From Herpetospermum pedunculosum (lineage: Eukaryota > Streptophyta > Magnoliopsida > Cucurbitales > Cucurbitaceae), in assembly GCA_028017165.1 (NCBI GenBank), contig CM051523.1:37800501-37864500 (forward strand): DNA of 64,000 nucleotides, in the 5' to 3' direction. The notes below the pieces were generated by a model, which worked only from the letters and a program-made list of their open reading frames with translations, did no database searches and was not told the DNA's origin. Made by a program: the position numbers and the translations under genes. Shown piece by piece: positions 42,604-54,670 of the stretch (position 1 is its first letter; every line of letters begins with the position of its first letter).

Positions 42604-43009
42604 AGGAAAAAGAAATTGAAAAGGCTGAGTGCTTTTTGGGTCTCACTAATTCAATTGTGAATTGAATTTCGAATTCTTCTTCCGTCTTCTTCCTCTCTGC
42701 TCTCTGAAGAAAAAAGTTTCTTCAGTGAAGCTTCTTCCTTCTTTTCTTTTGTAAAAGGAGTCTCACTACTCTGTTTCTCGGCCCGAGGATAGCGGGACTA
42801 CCGTGGGTGGTCCACGAAGGTTTCGTGAGAAGGCTCGGTGAGCTCGTGAGGAGCTTCTGGCGGTGAAATTGAAGAAATTCGAACGACAAGGGTATGTGTT
42901 CTAATTTCTCTTTTTCATTGCTTTTGCATGTTTCCATTTGTTTAAATTGATGAAATTAGAGTGTCTATGATCCAAATCGCTTCCGCTGCGTTTCATCAAC
43001 GCTCCATCA
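41131..43009 (+). repeat. 5' LTR of copia element F (1879 bp)
   Basis: It begins TGTTGGGTTTTATG and ends CCATCA. It includes an AT-dinucleotide run at about 42458-42502 and an A run at about 42570-42601. The same LTR family is seen antisense at 49879-53582 and 54671-56014. Confidence 0.9.
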
Positions 43010-43011
43010 AT

Positions 43012-43023
43012 TGGTATCAGAGC
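43012..43023 (+). other. Primer binding site, tRNA-Met type (F)
   Basis: TGGTATCAGAGC lies 2 bp after the LTR; this is the usual copia site complementary to initiator tRNA-Met. Confidence 0.85.
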
Positions 43024-45234
43024 GTTTTTGGCCACTCAATTTCAATCAATTTAAGTTAAGGTGGGTTTTATTTAGAAATTGTTTCTGAATGGCGTCTAAA
43101 GTGAATATCGATTTTGGCATAGTTTCTTTTTGAATTTCATTATTTGTAATTGCCCGAGAATGTATGGGTTTTAATGCATGCTAAAGAGTCTGTAATTTTA
43201 GAGTCATTAGAGTCCATATAGGTTTCTTTGTGAAAGAAGTTTGAGTTTGAAACTCGCCGAAATGTTCGGTGTAAGTTCAAACTCATTCTGGGCAATACGA
43301 GGAGAAATTCGAAGAAAATTTGGCCGAAGCGTTCGGAGGAAGCAAGTTGGTCAAAGGCGGTGCGAAGAGTTTGAAGTCCGCTCAAGACGTAGCTTGTTGA
43401 TCAAGCTTGTAATAAATTAGTTATTGCTTGTTATATGCCAAAATCGATCCACTTTAGTATGTTTAATTAATTATGTATTGCGAATGTATGTTTTAATTAA
43501 ATTCCATGTTTGTATGTGCATAACGTATGCCATATAGATTTAAAATCCCACCGTAGGAAGCATGCTTCATGCATTGAAAATATGTTATAAGTGTTATAAT
43601 ATATCGTATGCATATTTGGCAATTCATGAGTTTTGATATAAAAGTTATATTAATTCATGAATTAGTTGTTGTTAGTTCAATAGAATAATTGATATAAGTG
43701 TTATATTAATTATGAAATTGAATGAACCACTTAGTTTGTCCTAGTTTTATGCACACGGTATATTATAAGTGTTATAATGTATAGGATGCATGTTTATTCA
43801 TGAGTATTAATATAAGAGTTATATTAATTCATGAATTAGATGTTGTTTGCTTAATAGAATAATTGATATAAGTGTTATATTAATTATGAATATTAATTAT
43901 GAAATTAAACATCCAATATTAGATGCATTTTGTTTGTTATAAGTGTTATAATGTATAGGATGCATGCTTAATTCATGAGAATTGATATAAGTGTTATATT
44001 AATTTATGAATTAGGAGTTGTATATTTAAAAACATAATCGATATAATTGTTATATTAATTATGAAATTAAATATTCAACTTGTCGTGCCTTAGTGATGCA
44101 TGTTTTGAGAAGCATGTAGAAGTTTGTTGTAGTAAGTCTTAGTTTTGCAAAGCGTTGTAAAATTGGCATAGACTTTTAAAATCTATAACAAAGATAAAGC
44201 CATGCTCACTTAGGGTTGAATGTATCGTTCTGTTTCATTAGATGAATAGGTCGATATCTTGTAAATGCTAAGGTTACAAGAAACTCACCCGGGGACATCC
44301 TGTTCGAGGTTGGAGGTATTTAAGCTGACGGTTTACGGAACACCTCCTACCTGGGGACCATCCGGTTCTTGAGTAAAGTTAACCCGGCTTTATGAGCATG
44401 CGTGAGTGGTGTGAGGTAATAAAGTGTTTATCACCTAGACATCATAGGTAAAAGTTTGTTTTACCTAGACTTAGGTCTTATTGTCTTAGCCGGATAATGC
44501 CTGAGTAATTTACCCATTCCGTCTTAAAATACTTAGTAGAGGTGTTGAGAAGGTATATATGATATGTCCCTCTCCTCCTACGTTCTCTGTCAAGTTCACA
44601 CCGTGAGAATTATGCTCGGCCTCGTGATGTCAATAGGGCATCCCCATTCGGATGGTATTTGCATAATTCAAGAGCAAGGTGAATGGAGAAAGTATTTATA
44701 GTAAGTGGGAGAAGGAAGTATGTCAATACATCCTGCGGTCTCCTCCATTGGATTGAACCGTGAGATTCCTATGTTCTGCCTGCTAGGTGCCCACAAGTGG
44801 TACCGATCCATTCGGAGGGCCGTTTCATAGGAATCAGAACATCTCAATCACCATTTATGGATAAAGAAACATAGAGCCATTCTCAACTTTGACATTTCCA
44901 TTCGGTTGCATCGTTGGGGCCGCCCTATGAATTCTAAAAATGGAGGGTCACACTTACGAGATTTGCTAAGGAGTTAGTAAATCTTGACCAAACAGCGATA
45001 ACTAAGATGCTATAGGAATATGAGATATTCTGGTATTAGCATTTAGTCAAGAATGTCTTGATTCAGTGAAGGAATGCTTGACTGCCCCTCGGTAGCGATC
45101 ATTCTGACCCACTGAAGTATCGTTGCAGTTTAATAATGAGTTTTGGGTACATTATTATTCTTTGTTAAATTCTTGATTGGTGTGTAAATTAGGTTAAAAC
45201 CTTTTCACTAATATTTATTCATTCTCTTTTCAGC
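43024..45234 (+). other. Long untranslated leader of copia F
   Basis: There are 2.2 kb between the PBS and the gag ATG with no coding signal. It contains the tandem array at 43580-44105 and ends in TTCTCTTTTCAG just before the ATG at 45235, a possible 3' splice site. Copia G has a matching leader on the minus strand (47936-49863). Confidence 0.7.
43580..44105 (+). repeat. Three tandem units of about 176 bp with AT hairpins
   Basis: Each unit holds one TTATAA-GTG-TTATAA (43585, 43763, 43937) followed by two ATATAA-GTG-TTATAT-type motifs and TTAATT, in the order ABB-ABB-ABB. Unit spacing is 178 and 174 bp. Similar motifs are in the leader of G at about 49090-49310. Confidence 0.7.
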
Positions 45235-46106
45235 ATGTCTCTTTCATTCACTTACTAGCTTCCGATAAGTTAACCGGCGATAACTACGCGACCTGGAAAT
45301 CGAACTTGAATACGATTCTCGTTCTAGATGATCTCAGATTCGTCTTATCAGAGGATTGTCCTCCCTCTCCTAGCTCGGATGCGACTCGAACTGTTCGAGA
45401 AGCATATGATAAATGGACAAGGGCTAATGATAAAGCCCGAGTCTATATCTTAGCCAGCATATCTGATGTGTTAGCTAAGAAGCACGAGGATATGGTTTCT
45501 GCTAAAGAAATCATGTCTTCATTACAGGAGATGTTTGGACTTCCGTCCTCATCGGTCTGTCATGAAGCCCTCAAATTCGTTTACAACTCTCGCATGAAGG
45601 AGGGAACCTCTGTTAGGGAGCATGTCCTTAACATGATGGTCCACTTCAAAGTGGCGGAAGTAAACGGAGCTACTATAGATGAGTCAAGTCAAGTAAGCTT
45701 TATCTTGGAATCTCTTCCGAAGAGTTTCCTCCAGTTCAGAACCATTTTGGTAATGAACAAGATAAAGTATAATTTGACTTCTCTCCTCAGCGAGCTACAG
45801 ACCTATCAGTCCCTACACACTTCTAAAGGAAAAGAGAAGGAGGCAAACGTTGTCACTTCTAGGAAATTCCAAAAGGGGTCGTCTTCAGGGAGTAGGTCTG
45901 ATCTTTCTTCTATTAAGAATAAGAGTATTCAAAAGAAGAAGAAAGATAAAAGGAAGGGAAAAGCACCTGCTACTGCTAAGAGCAAGACTAAGTCTACAGA
46001 CAAAGGAAAATGTTTCCATTGTGGTGTAGATGGGCACTGGAAACGGAATTGCCCAAAGTATCTTGCAGAGAAAAAGGCTGAGAAGGAAAGACAAGGTAAA
46101 TATGAT
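45235..46106 (+). pseudogene. Copia Gag (UBN2-type) of element F, frameshifted start and lost C terminus
   Basis: The protein reads LASDKLTGDNYATWK, then a gag domain (DKARVYILASISDVLAKKHE), a Lys/Ser-rich linker and the zinc knuckle CX2CX4HX4C (CFHCGVDGHWKRNC, about 46015-46055). The ATG at 45235 is one base out of frame with this, so there is a small indel between 45237 and 45262. The frame is then open to the deletion joint; after GKYDL the codons come from LTR sequence and stop at 46139. In G the same place continues as GKYDLLVV. Confidence 0.88.
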
Positions 46107-46191
46107 TTAATTAATTTATATATATATATTTTTTATTAATTAAAAAGTTTAATTAATAAAATAATTATTATTATTTTTATTAATATTAATA

Positions 46192-46244
<53 letters not shown>

Positions 46245-46320
46245 CATGTGTCTTACATGCAAGCATGTAAGACACATGTAAGTAATATATGCAGGGTATA
46301 TATATATATATCATCAGACT

Positions 46321-46363
<43 letters not shown>

Positions 46364-46772
46364 AGAAGGAAAAAGAAATTGAAAAGGCTGAGTGCTTTTT
46401 GGGTCTCACTAATTCAATTGTGAATTGAATTTCGAATTCTTCTTCCGTCTTCTTCCTCTCTGCTCTCTGGAGAAAAAAGTTTCTTCAGTGAAGCTTCTTT
46501 CTTCTTTTCTTTTGTAAAAGGAGTCCCACTACTCCGTTTCTCGGCCCGAGGATAGCGGGACTACCGTGGGTGGTCCACGAAGGTTTCGTGAGAAGGCTCG
46601 GTGATCTCGTGAGGAGCTTCTGGCGGTGAAATTGAAGAAATTCGAACGACAAGGGTATGTGTTCTAATTTCTCTTTTTCATTGCTTTTGCATGTTTCCAT
46701 TTGTTTAAATTGATGAAATTAGAGTGTCTATGATCCAAATCGCTTTTGCTGCGTTCCATCAACGCTCCATCA
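46107..46772 (+). repeat. 3' LTR remnant of copia F
   Basis: It matches 42369-43009 of the 5' LTR, with AT repeats at 46200-46241, an A run at about 46327-46361 and the end CCATCA. It has a small inverted repeat near 46250-46280 (ACATGCAAGCATGT) not seen in the 5' LTR. Confidence 0.88.
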
Positions 46773-46999
46773 GAAATTTGCCTCTCCTAGGCGGTTTTGG
46801 CCCGTTTCTTCACGGATCAACTTCCCCTTTTCCGACGCACTCCCGGGGCATTAAAACTCCACTTTTAGCTCTCGAACGGGTCCAACGGATGCACGAGCTC
46901 TTTGCCGCATTTCTCCTACAAACGAGATATATTAACAAATTAAACGCGGACTTTAGCTACAATTAGGAAGTATTTAATAGCTCCAAAATTGAGTTATCA
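46773..46999 (-). repeat. 5' LTR of element E, proximal part
   Basis: It continues the LTR after copia F and ends in GAGTTATCA, the complement of the LTR start TGATAACTC. Flank at 47000 is antisense copia G. Confidence 0.9.
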
Positions 47000-47935
47000 C
47001 TCACATTATGGTAAGGAGTAGTCTTCTAACTTATAAAGGAGACCACTCATTACCAATCTCTCAATCTCATTGAGATTAATGTGACCTAGGCTCAAGTACC
47101 AAAGATAGGTACTTGGAGAAAATTATCTGCCTATTAATTTGTGTCTAATCTGTTTTAAACATCTCAATCTTAAAAATAGCTTTCGTCTTAGTCAGTCTTA
47201 ACACAAATAAGTTGTTTATAAGATTTGCAGAACATATTTGTACACCTCTTTTACTAATGAACATTTCATTAATAACAAAAGATACTTTATACAAACGTTC
47301 AATAAAATAAAAGATAGATTCACGGTTCCAGGAACCAATAATACATTTTCTAATAAAATGTGCCTATCTCTATACAACAACTTCATCAGCTCCCACTACT
47401 TTGGTCGAGACAACCTCTCTTGAAGTATTCTTGAGAATTATATTACCGTTAGCAAGCAACTTCCAGGATCTAATTTCATGAATAGAAGAACAAACATGGT
47501 TAGTAGCTCTTGAATCAAGTATTCAGGACGCACTATCATGTTACAACAAGTAAATCATATTTACTTTATTTTTTCTTCTCAGCTTTCCTCGCCATAAGGT
47601 ATCATGACGGACCGATGAGGACGATTGTCCAAACATCGCCTGTAATGAACTCATGATTTCCTTGGGGGAAACCATAACCTCATGCTTCTTGGCTAACATA
47701 CCGGATATGTTGGCTAAGATGTAGACTCGGGCTTTATCATAAGACCTAGTCAACCTATTAAATGCATCTCGAAAAGTTCAAGTTGCAGATGAGCTGGGAG
47801 GGGGAGGACATTCCTCTGTTAAGACAAACCTAAGATCATCGAGAACGAGAATCATATTCAAGTTCAATTTCCAGGTCGAGTAGTTATCGTCGTTCTAAAT
47901 ATCGAAGCGAGTAAACGAATAAACGAGCTAGACAT
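47000..47935 (-). pseudogene. Copia gag-protease-preintegrase remnant of element G
   Basis: From ATG at 47935 the gag is frameshifted early, then reads DKARVYILANISGMLAKKHE as in F. After MFGQSSSSVRHD an internal deletion removes the linker and zinc knuckle and rejoins at GKYDLLVV. The protease reads LDSRATNHVC, with the active-site Gly changed to Arg and a stop in place of the preceding Trp. The pre-integrase domain is seen as LGHINLNEIERLV near 47040-47110, with another stop after it. Confidence 0.82.
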
Positions 47936-49863
47936 GCTGAAAATAATAAATTCTATTAGTGAATTTAAATTAACCTAAATTAAACAACCAATCAAGGATT
48001 TGGAAAATAATAATAATGTACCCAAAACACTACTAATTTGCAACGATACTTCAATGAGTGAGAATGATTGCTACCGAGGGGCAGTCAATCACTCCTTCAC
48101 CGAACCAAGACAATCTTGACTAAATGCTAATACCAGAATAAATCATATTCCTATAACACTTTAGTTATCGTTGTTTGGTCAAGATATACTAACTCCTTAG
48201 CAAATCTTGTAAGTGTGACCCGCCATTTTTCAGAATTCAGAGGTTGGCCCCAACAGTGCAACCGAATAGAAATGTCAACGTTGGGAATGGACCTAAGTTT
48301 CCTTATCCATTTGTGGAGATCGAGTTGTTCTGACTCCTATGAAACGACCCTTCGAATGGACGGTGCCTCTAAGAGCAACCACCAGGCGGAACATAGAAAT
48401 CTCACGGTTCAATCTAATGGTGGAGACCGTAGGACGTATTGACATACTTCCTTCTCCCACTTACTATAAATACTTTATCCATTCACTTTGCTATTGATTT
48501 ATTCGAACACCATCCGAATGGGGATGCCCTATTGACATCACGAGGCCGAGCATAAATCTCAAGGTGTAAACTTCATGGAGAACGTAGAAGGAGATTTATA
48601 TATCATATATATCTTCTCAACACCTCTACTAAGTATTTTAGATAGTTTGGGTATACTTTTACTTAGGCATTATCCGGCTAAGACAATAAAACCTAAGTCT
48701 AGGTAAAACAAACTTTTACCTAAGATGTATAGGTGATAGACACTTTAAAACCGAACACCTTACACATGCACGCTCATAAAACCAGGTTAACAAAACTCAA
48801 GAACCGACTTGATTCCTAGGAGGTATTCCAAAAGTCGTCAGCTTAAAAAACCTCTATAAATAGGAACAATCCGAGTGAGATCTCTTGTAACCTTAGCTTT
48901 ACAAGATATCGACGTATTTTAACTATTAAAACAGACTGATACATAAACCCTAAGTGAGCATGCATTCTCTTTGTTATAGATTTTAAATGTCTATCTCGTT
49001 TTACAATGCTTATAAAACAGACATTCTATAACAAACTTCATGCTTCCTAAACCTGCGTATAACCATTATATAAACTAAGGCATACTATGTTGGATGTTCA
49101 ATTTCATAATTAATATAACATTTATATCAATTTTTCAATTAAGCAAACAACATCTAATTCATGAATTAATATAACTATTATATCAATTCTCATGAATTTA
49201 TATCAATTTTTCTATTAAGCAAACAACATATAATTCATGAATTAATATAACTATTATATCAATTCTCATGAATTTACGGTATGCACACTATATAATATAA
49301 CATTTATATCATACTTTCAATGCATGGAGCATGCTTCCTATGGTGGAATTTTTAAATTTATATGGCATAGTTTATGCACATACAATTATGGAATTTCATG
49401 AAAACATACATTCACAATGCATAATTAATTAAACACACTAAAGTGTACTTGTTTTGGCATCAAGCAAGCAACAACTACTTTATTACAAGCTTGAACAACA
49501 AGCTAAGTCTTGAGCAGACTTAAAAATCTTCGTACCGCCTTGGACAAGCTCGCTCCCCGAACTCTTCGGCCAGTTTCTCTTCGAGCTTCCTTCCCTTCGA
49601 AACGCCTAGCACGAGCTTGAACTACCGAACACTTCGGCCAACTCAACACTCGAGCTTCTTTGAAAAAGAAACCTATATGAACTCACTCCAAAAGAATACA
49701 GACTCTTCAGTACACATTAAAGCCCATACATTCTGGGGTAATTAAAAATAACGAAGCTAAAAAAGAATGCCAAAATCGGAAAAATAGTTTAGACGCACAT
49801 GAGAAACAATTTCTAAAAAATACCCACCGAGCTTAAATTGATGCAAATTGAGTGATCAAAATA
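47936..49863 (-). other. Leader of copia G
   Basis: The 1.9 kb of non-coding sequence is homologous to the leader of F, including AT hairpin motifs at about 49090-49310. No gene seen. Confidence 0.7.
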
Positions 49864-49864
49864 T

Positions 49865-49876
49865 GTTCTGATACCA
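49865..49876 (-). other. Primer binding site, tRNA-Met type (G)
   Basis: GTTCTGATACCA is the complement of TGGTATCAGAAC, 2 bp inside the LTR end at 49879. Confidence 0.82.
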
Positions 49877-49878
49877 AT

Positions 49879-51489
49879 TGATGAAGCGCATATAAAGATG
49901 CGGAAGAGATTTGGATCGTTGTCACTCTAATTTCATCCATTTAGCTAAACGAAAAACATGCTCGAAACTTTGAAAAAGAGAAATAAGAACACATACCTTT
50001 GTAGTTCGAATTATTTCAATTCCGCCGCTTGAATCTTCTCACGAACTCTTCGATTCTTCTCTTGAACTCTTCGAGGACCACCTCCGGTAGTCCCGCTATC
50101 CTCGGGTTGAGCAACGGAGTGGTGGGATTCCTTTACATGAGAAATTTTGGAAGAGAGATGGCTTTGGTTTGGTCTGTACGATGGAACACTTGAAAGAATT
50201 GTTCAACAATTCTTCATGCATGTCATCTAACATGAACTTCCATCCGCAGCTGAAGCAAACCAACGGTTTGTACGATGGGGGTCTTGTGTGAATGAATGAT
50301 CTCCATTCATGAAGTTCTCAACTCCTCTTTATCGCATAAGCTCTTTCTCAGCCATCGCATACAACCTTTACTTGCTTAAGCCAAAACGTCCAACCAATCT
50401 ATCGTATAGATTGTTGAAAACCATCAACTCACTCAATGCTTGAGTTATTGATTCCTCAATCAATATTGCATCGATGGCCATTGCATAAAGCTTCTTCCTT
50501 CTTTAGCCAAATTGCCCAACATTTCTATCGTATAGAAAAAAAAACAATTAGTTTCTAAAGTGAACTATTTCACTTTTTATAAGTTTTAAAAAAAAACTTA
50601 TGTGTTAAGAAAGCTTGCATTAGTCACAAACATGTCTAACATGCAAATTTTATATATATTATTTTAATATTTATTTAAAAAAATAATTCAAAAATAATTT
50701 TAAATAAATATAATATATATTTTATTAATTAAACTTTTTAATTAATAAAATATAATATATAATTTAATTGATTAAACTTTTTAATTAATTAATATTATTT
50801 AATTCAATATCAAATATTAATTAAATAATATGACTAATTCCGATTTTTCGAAAACCGAGTTTTCGCATATGATTCTCTATTCATGTTTTAGACTAATCCC
50901 ATATTAAAATATTTAAATATGTCCATCATTCTTCCAAAAACCGAATTTGAATAAACTCAAATTCTTTTTCTCTCATATTGTTACACGACTTTATCCGGTC
51001 TACCCAGGAGAACCTAGAGGACCTGCAGATCAGAGCTCCAACGATACGAGATTAACCGGCTAAACTCATTAGCCAAGCTAACCAACATTCGTTAATCCCC
51101 GAAGACTCCACTAAAGTCCAAGGGTTGCACTCCCTTTACCGTGGATATATTTCTGTCCTCTTGATATAACCATCATCAGTAAGTCGATCCTTCACAGGTC
51201 GTTCGTAATTACAGCTGGTCATATATACCGTTTAACCCCTGTAATTACATTTTGTTCCTTAAGTCTCACTGACACCTCTAATGAACAATTGGTTTGCGGT
51301 CCTACCACTAAACCAGATCCCTCTCAAACCAAGGAGAGGGTGAGTACTCGTTTGTTCAAGACCCGGAGTCAGCACTTAAGGGAACAACCTAAACCCTAAA
51401 GGCGGGTAGGAGTGAATTTCATCTCGCTGGACTATGTACCCAGCTACCTATTTGGTCTTATCCCCAAGATGGTAGGCTTATTGAGTCGG
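49879..51489 (-). repeat. 5' LTR of copia G, distal part
   Basis: It starts TGATGAAGCG on the plus strand (the complement of the LTR end) and runs to the insertion of H. AT-rich at 50640-50830. It is homologous to the F LTR. Confidence 0.85.
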
Positions 51490-53059
51490 TGGCAAGAGAT
51501 TTTTTTAATTTATAAAATTCTCTATGTTCGGGTTGTCGAGACCCGCCAAAATAACATTTATAAATCTGATACTACTAAGCTTTGCAGCTAGTGGTAGTCG
51601 GTTGTCGAGCCACAGGGAACCAAAATTATTTCCTCTTAATTAACTTCTACTTGTTTTTAATACAACTCAAAATAAAAACAGAAAAATAAAGGGGGAAACG
51701 CTAACGGAGAATTAAACTAAAACAGAAAAATAGCTAACGGAAAAATAAAATAAAATGCGAGAAAAATAAATGGAACACGTGCTCCTAATTTGAGTTTCGG
51801 GATTGATTGTTGATGTAGTTCAGATCATAGACACAAAAGATACTTAACCGGTTTTTGTTAACACTCACACATATTAAAAAACCCAATCAAAACAAGTGCT
51901 CTCATGCTTTAATTAGAACTAATAATCTCAGTTAATTAGAAAAGAGTTGACGGCTCTAGACTATGCTTCGCTAATAACTCTAACTTAGGGGCGATCACTC
52001 TCCCAAATTAGAATTAGTCGCGAGCGACGGGTATTCATGCGACGAGCCAATTGATGAAATCTCTATCAATGGGACTCGATTTTATTCTATCTCTATAATT
52101 TATCAACAACCCAAACAAATGTGGCCACATTTAATTCAGAATGCTAGAATTAATTACTCAAAACATGAAGTGCGATCGCTAAGTCATGAATTTTTAATCT
52201 AACCAACACACAATTAACTAAACGGGGGTCAACCATAAAGAAAATCATGTTGGACTTTAAGAACGAGGCTAGAGATGAATTGAATGCTAGAACAAGCTAA
52301 GAAGAAGAAGAAAAGTTCAGATCTCACCTAATACATCAACAACACAAACCCTAAACCCAAATTAGAGCACTTACCTTAGTTGCCCGTTGTGAAATTCAAG
52401 AGAAATCAACAAGAAATCCACTCCAATGTATTAAAATAGGTAAGAAATAGGTTTTGGCTCAAGATTCGAGCTCTAAAAAAAATGGGGGCGGAAGAAATTG
52501 GGAGAGAATGACCTAATATCAACAAAAACGGACTTAAATACCCAAAACTGCGTCAGACTAGCGCCTAGGCGCCATAAGTCAGCGCCTAGGCGCTAACCTC
52601 TCTTGAAAATTTACAAAATCGGGAATTTTTTACTTTTAATGACAGGCATTGTTTACCTTTAATGACGGGCATCGTGAGCCAAGGCGAGGGCGCGCGGGCG
52701 CGGGGCGAGGGCGAGGGCGCGCGGGCGCCTGGGAGTTTTAATGACGGGCGAGCGGGCGTCTGGGACTTTTAATGTCGGGCGCGTCTGGGCCTGATGCCTC
52801 CGTTGGGCGCCTGGGCGCTGCCCTCTCGGGTTTGATCCCCAATTTGCACTCTTTTGGCTTCCGAGCTCCTTTTGGCCTATCTCCTTGACCCGAACACTTC
52901 CCGAAACTCCTAAAATGACCGATTTATCCCCGAAAATCATAAATGGACTTCCCGAGCTCTTCGCCACGAAAACACCTATAATAAGGCAATTTAACTAAAT
53001 TAAGCATGACATTTAGCTAGATTTGAGGCTATAATTGTAGCTCTATTTTAGAGCTATCA
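51490..53059 (-). mobile_element. Element H: solo LTR of the TGATAGCTC family
   Basis: On the minus strand it begins TGATAGCTCTAAAATAGAGC (53059) and, taking the left border at TGGCAAGAG, ends at 51490. G LTR sequence continues on both sides. The candidate TSD is GTCGG (51485-51489) and GTCAA (53060-53064), differing by two G-to-A changes. It holds GCGCCTAGGCGC palindromes at 52560-52595 and a CpG-rich block at 52670-52830. The left border could instead be at 51525. Confidence 0.75.
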
Positions 53060-53582
53060 GTCAACGATCTCGACCTCTCTCACTCATACAAGTCAAAGGA
53101 TAAGCTCGAATAAACAGGAGTTCATAGCGAGCTTAGGATTGAGATCAAGTTACCTAGTTCATCATATGAAAAAGTCTGTCTTTATAGTAAATGATGTTAT
53201 AAAGAAAGAGCGACTTAATTTTGCGGTTCAGCCTTATGCAATGCTCATTGCACAGGACGCCCTCACGCAGATGTCACCACATGAAACAATATCTGATCAC
53301 ATCGTTTTGTACTATACAAAGTTAGTCGTGTCCACAGTGTCCCCAGGATAAGGTACACAACCTTATCCCTATATTATAGACCATTTTTTGCTGTTATTTG
53401 AACTTGATCCACTTTCATGTCACACATGAAGTTCAAGTAATCATACTGTCACCATGGGTGTTTGTTATTGCTATAGGTTAATACAAACAGATTTCTCTAA
53501 AATCAATAACAACTTTATTGAAATAGAATATATATATTCAAACAGTTTACAAACCACGAGTTTTAGGACATAAAACCCAACA
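53060..53582 (-). repeat. 5' LTR of copia G, proximal part
   Basis: It continues the copia LTR to its start, the complement of TGTTGGGTTTTATG, at 53582. Confidence 0.85.
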
Positions 53583-54670
53583 CAATCAAGTTTTAGCAAA
53601 AGTATTCGTGACATTGTTCTGATTCATTCTCCATTACAATTGATCTTTACTGCTTTCATATCGTTACATGATGCTCTTATGAAGTGTCTGAACCTTAATT
53701 TTAGAGAGTAATCAATTAAGTCTTGTCGAGTTCTTCATTTTGTTCTCCCTTATTCAATTACTTTTATTAAGTTCTTTAAATCATGATTAATCAATCCATC
53801 TCTTTTAGTTCTTTGGAAACCATGAGTAACTAATCCAAGAAAAGTCTGCTAAAGATGAATCTGTAGGCTAGAAATACGAGAATTGAGCATGTAGGATATT
53901 ATGATTGCATTGAATGTATGTAAGCTTCATCCCACGGGCAATTTCGATCGGCCATCCATTTTGTCTAAAGAATTCCTAACCTCCGGAAGGAGTAAGAGTT
54001 CAGAGTCATCCATTCATGCTAGCCTTTTATGGTAACCAGAAAACGACCTAGGAATAGGCGTTCTCCTAGCACGTTCATTAGCTTGCTTGTATAAATAGGT
54101 GTTTATGTTTTACTTGGATATGAGTGAACTAAAGATCTAATGCATGTAATCGAGAGATGCATGAGACTGAGCTAAAACGATGCATGATATGTTAATCTAC
54201 TGCTGAATGATCGTAGTTAAGTGCCTATAGAAGAGTCTTAAGTTGACCTTGCTGCTTTACTTTACATTAAGAACGTTGCTAATTTATTGCTAGTTTATTG
54301 CGGGAACCGCAATAAAACATTCTTGCTTTTTGCCTTAGTCTTTTTATTAGCTTTTTATCTTTGCGATTTTATTGCTAAAACATTCCGAGACCCGCAATTA
54401 TTCTTCTTCACATTATAGCTTTATCTCTTCACTTGCTTGGCTTTTACACTTGCTTTCTTCTTGCATCTTTTATATTTCAGCACACCAACCCAAAATCTAC
54501 CCAATTTAAGTTACCCTATCTAATTTAGCACCTCAACTCGTTAGTAACTAAACTCAATCTCTGTGGGAAAACGAATTAAAAAATACTTATCACTTGCTGC
54601 AGACCATGTATGCTTGCATGATCTGAGTGCTCTTCGCATTACATTTTATTTACACATTGAGCACGCAACA
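53583..54670 (+). repeat. Element I: Athila-type LTR fragment (3' part)
   Basis: It shares the block TAAGCTTCATCCCACGGG and its neighbours (53920-54010), the hairpin region near 54035-54065 and the end CACGCAACA with A, B and D. The 5' part is missing because G is inserted. No PBS follows 54670, so it is a solo or 3' LTR. It has the most changes in the shared block, so it is the oldest Athila copy. ATTGCGG-type motifs are at 54277-54322 and 54363-54401. Confidence 0.85.

Larger units (their letters stand above)
41131..46772 (+). mobile_element. Element F: Ty1/copia element collapsed by an internal deletion
   Basis: It has a full 5' LTR (TGTTGGGTTT at 41131 to CCATCA at 43009), an initiator-tRNA-Met-type PBS, a long leader and gag; then near 46107 the gag reads straight into the middle of the 3' LTR. 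Protease, integrase, RT, RNaseH and the first roughly 1.2 kb of the 3' LTR are gone. Flanks TGAAT (41126-41130) and GAAAT (46773-46777) are only a weak TSD match. LTR E sequence continues on both sides. Confidence 0.9.
39454..46999 (-). mobile_element. Element E: gag-only family member, 5' part, split by copia F
   Basis: On the minus strand: LTR start GAGTTATCA complement at 46999, LTR interrupted by F (41131-46772), LTR end at 39871, PBS at 39866-39851, and gag from 39741, cut at 39454 by element B. The remainder must lie left of the window. It interrupts copia G at 47000. Confidence 0.9.
47000..53582 (-). mobile_element. Element G: degenerate Ty1/copia element, 5' part, split by H
   Basis: On the minus strand: LTR start at 53582 (complement of TGTTGGGTTTTATG), LTR interrupted by solo LTR H, LTR end at 49879, PBS at 49876-49865, leader, gag, protease and pre-integrase region, cut by E at 47000. 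The rest lies left of the window. It sits in Athila LTR I (53583 onward). Confidence 0.88.

Noticed and set aside
41126..46777. A perfect TSD for copia F
   Set aside because: TGAAT and GAAAT agree at only three of five sites. The insertion is shown by continuity of the E LTR, not by the TSD.
47238..47423. Plus-strand open frames in copia G and other short frames at 48215-48442 and 53139-53351
   Set aside because: They overlap recognisable antisense copia protease, leader or LTR sequence, and have no independent support.
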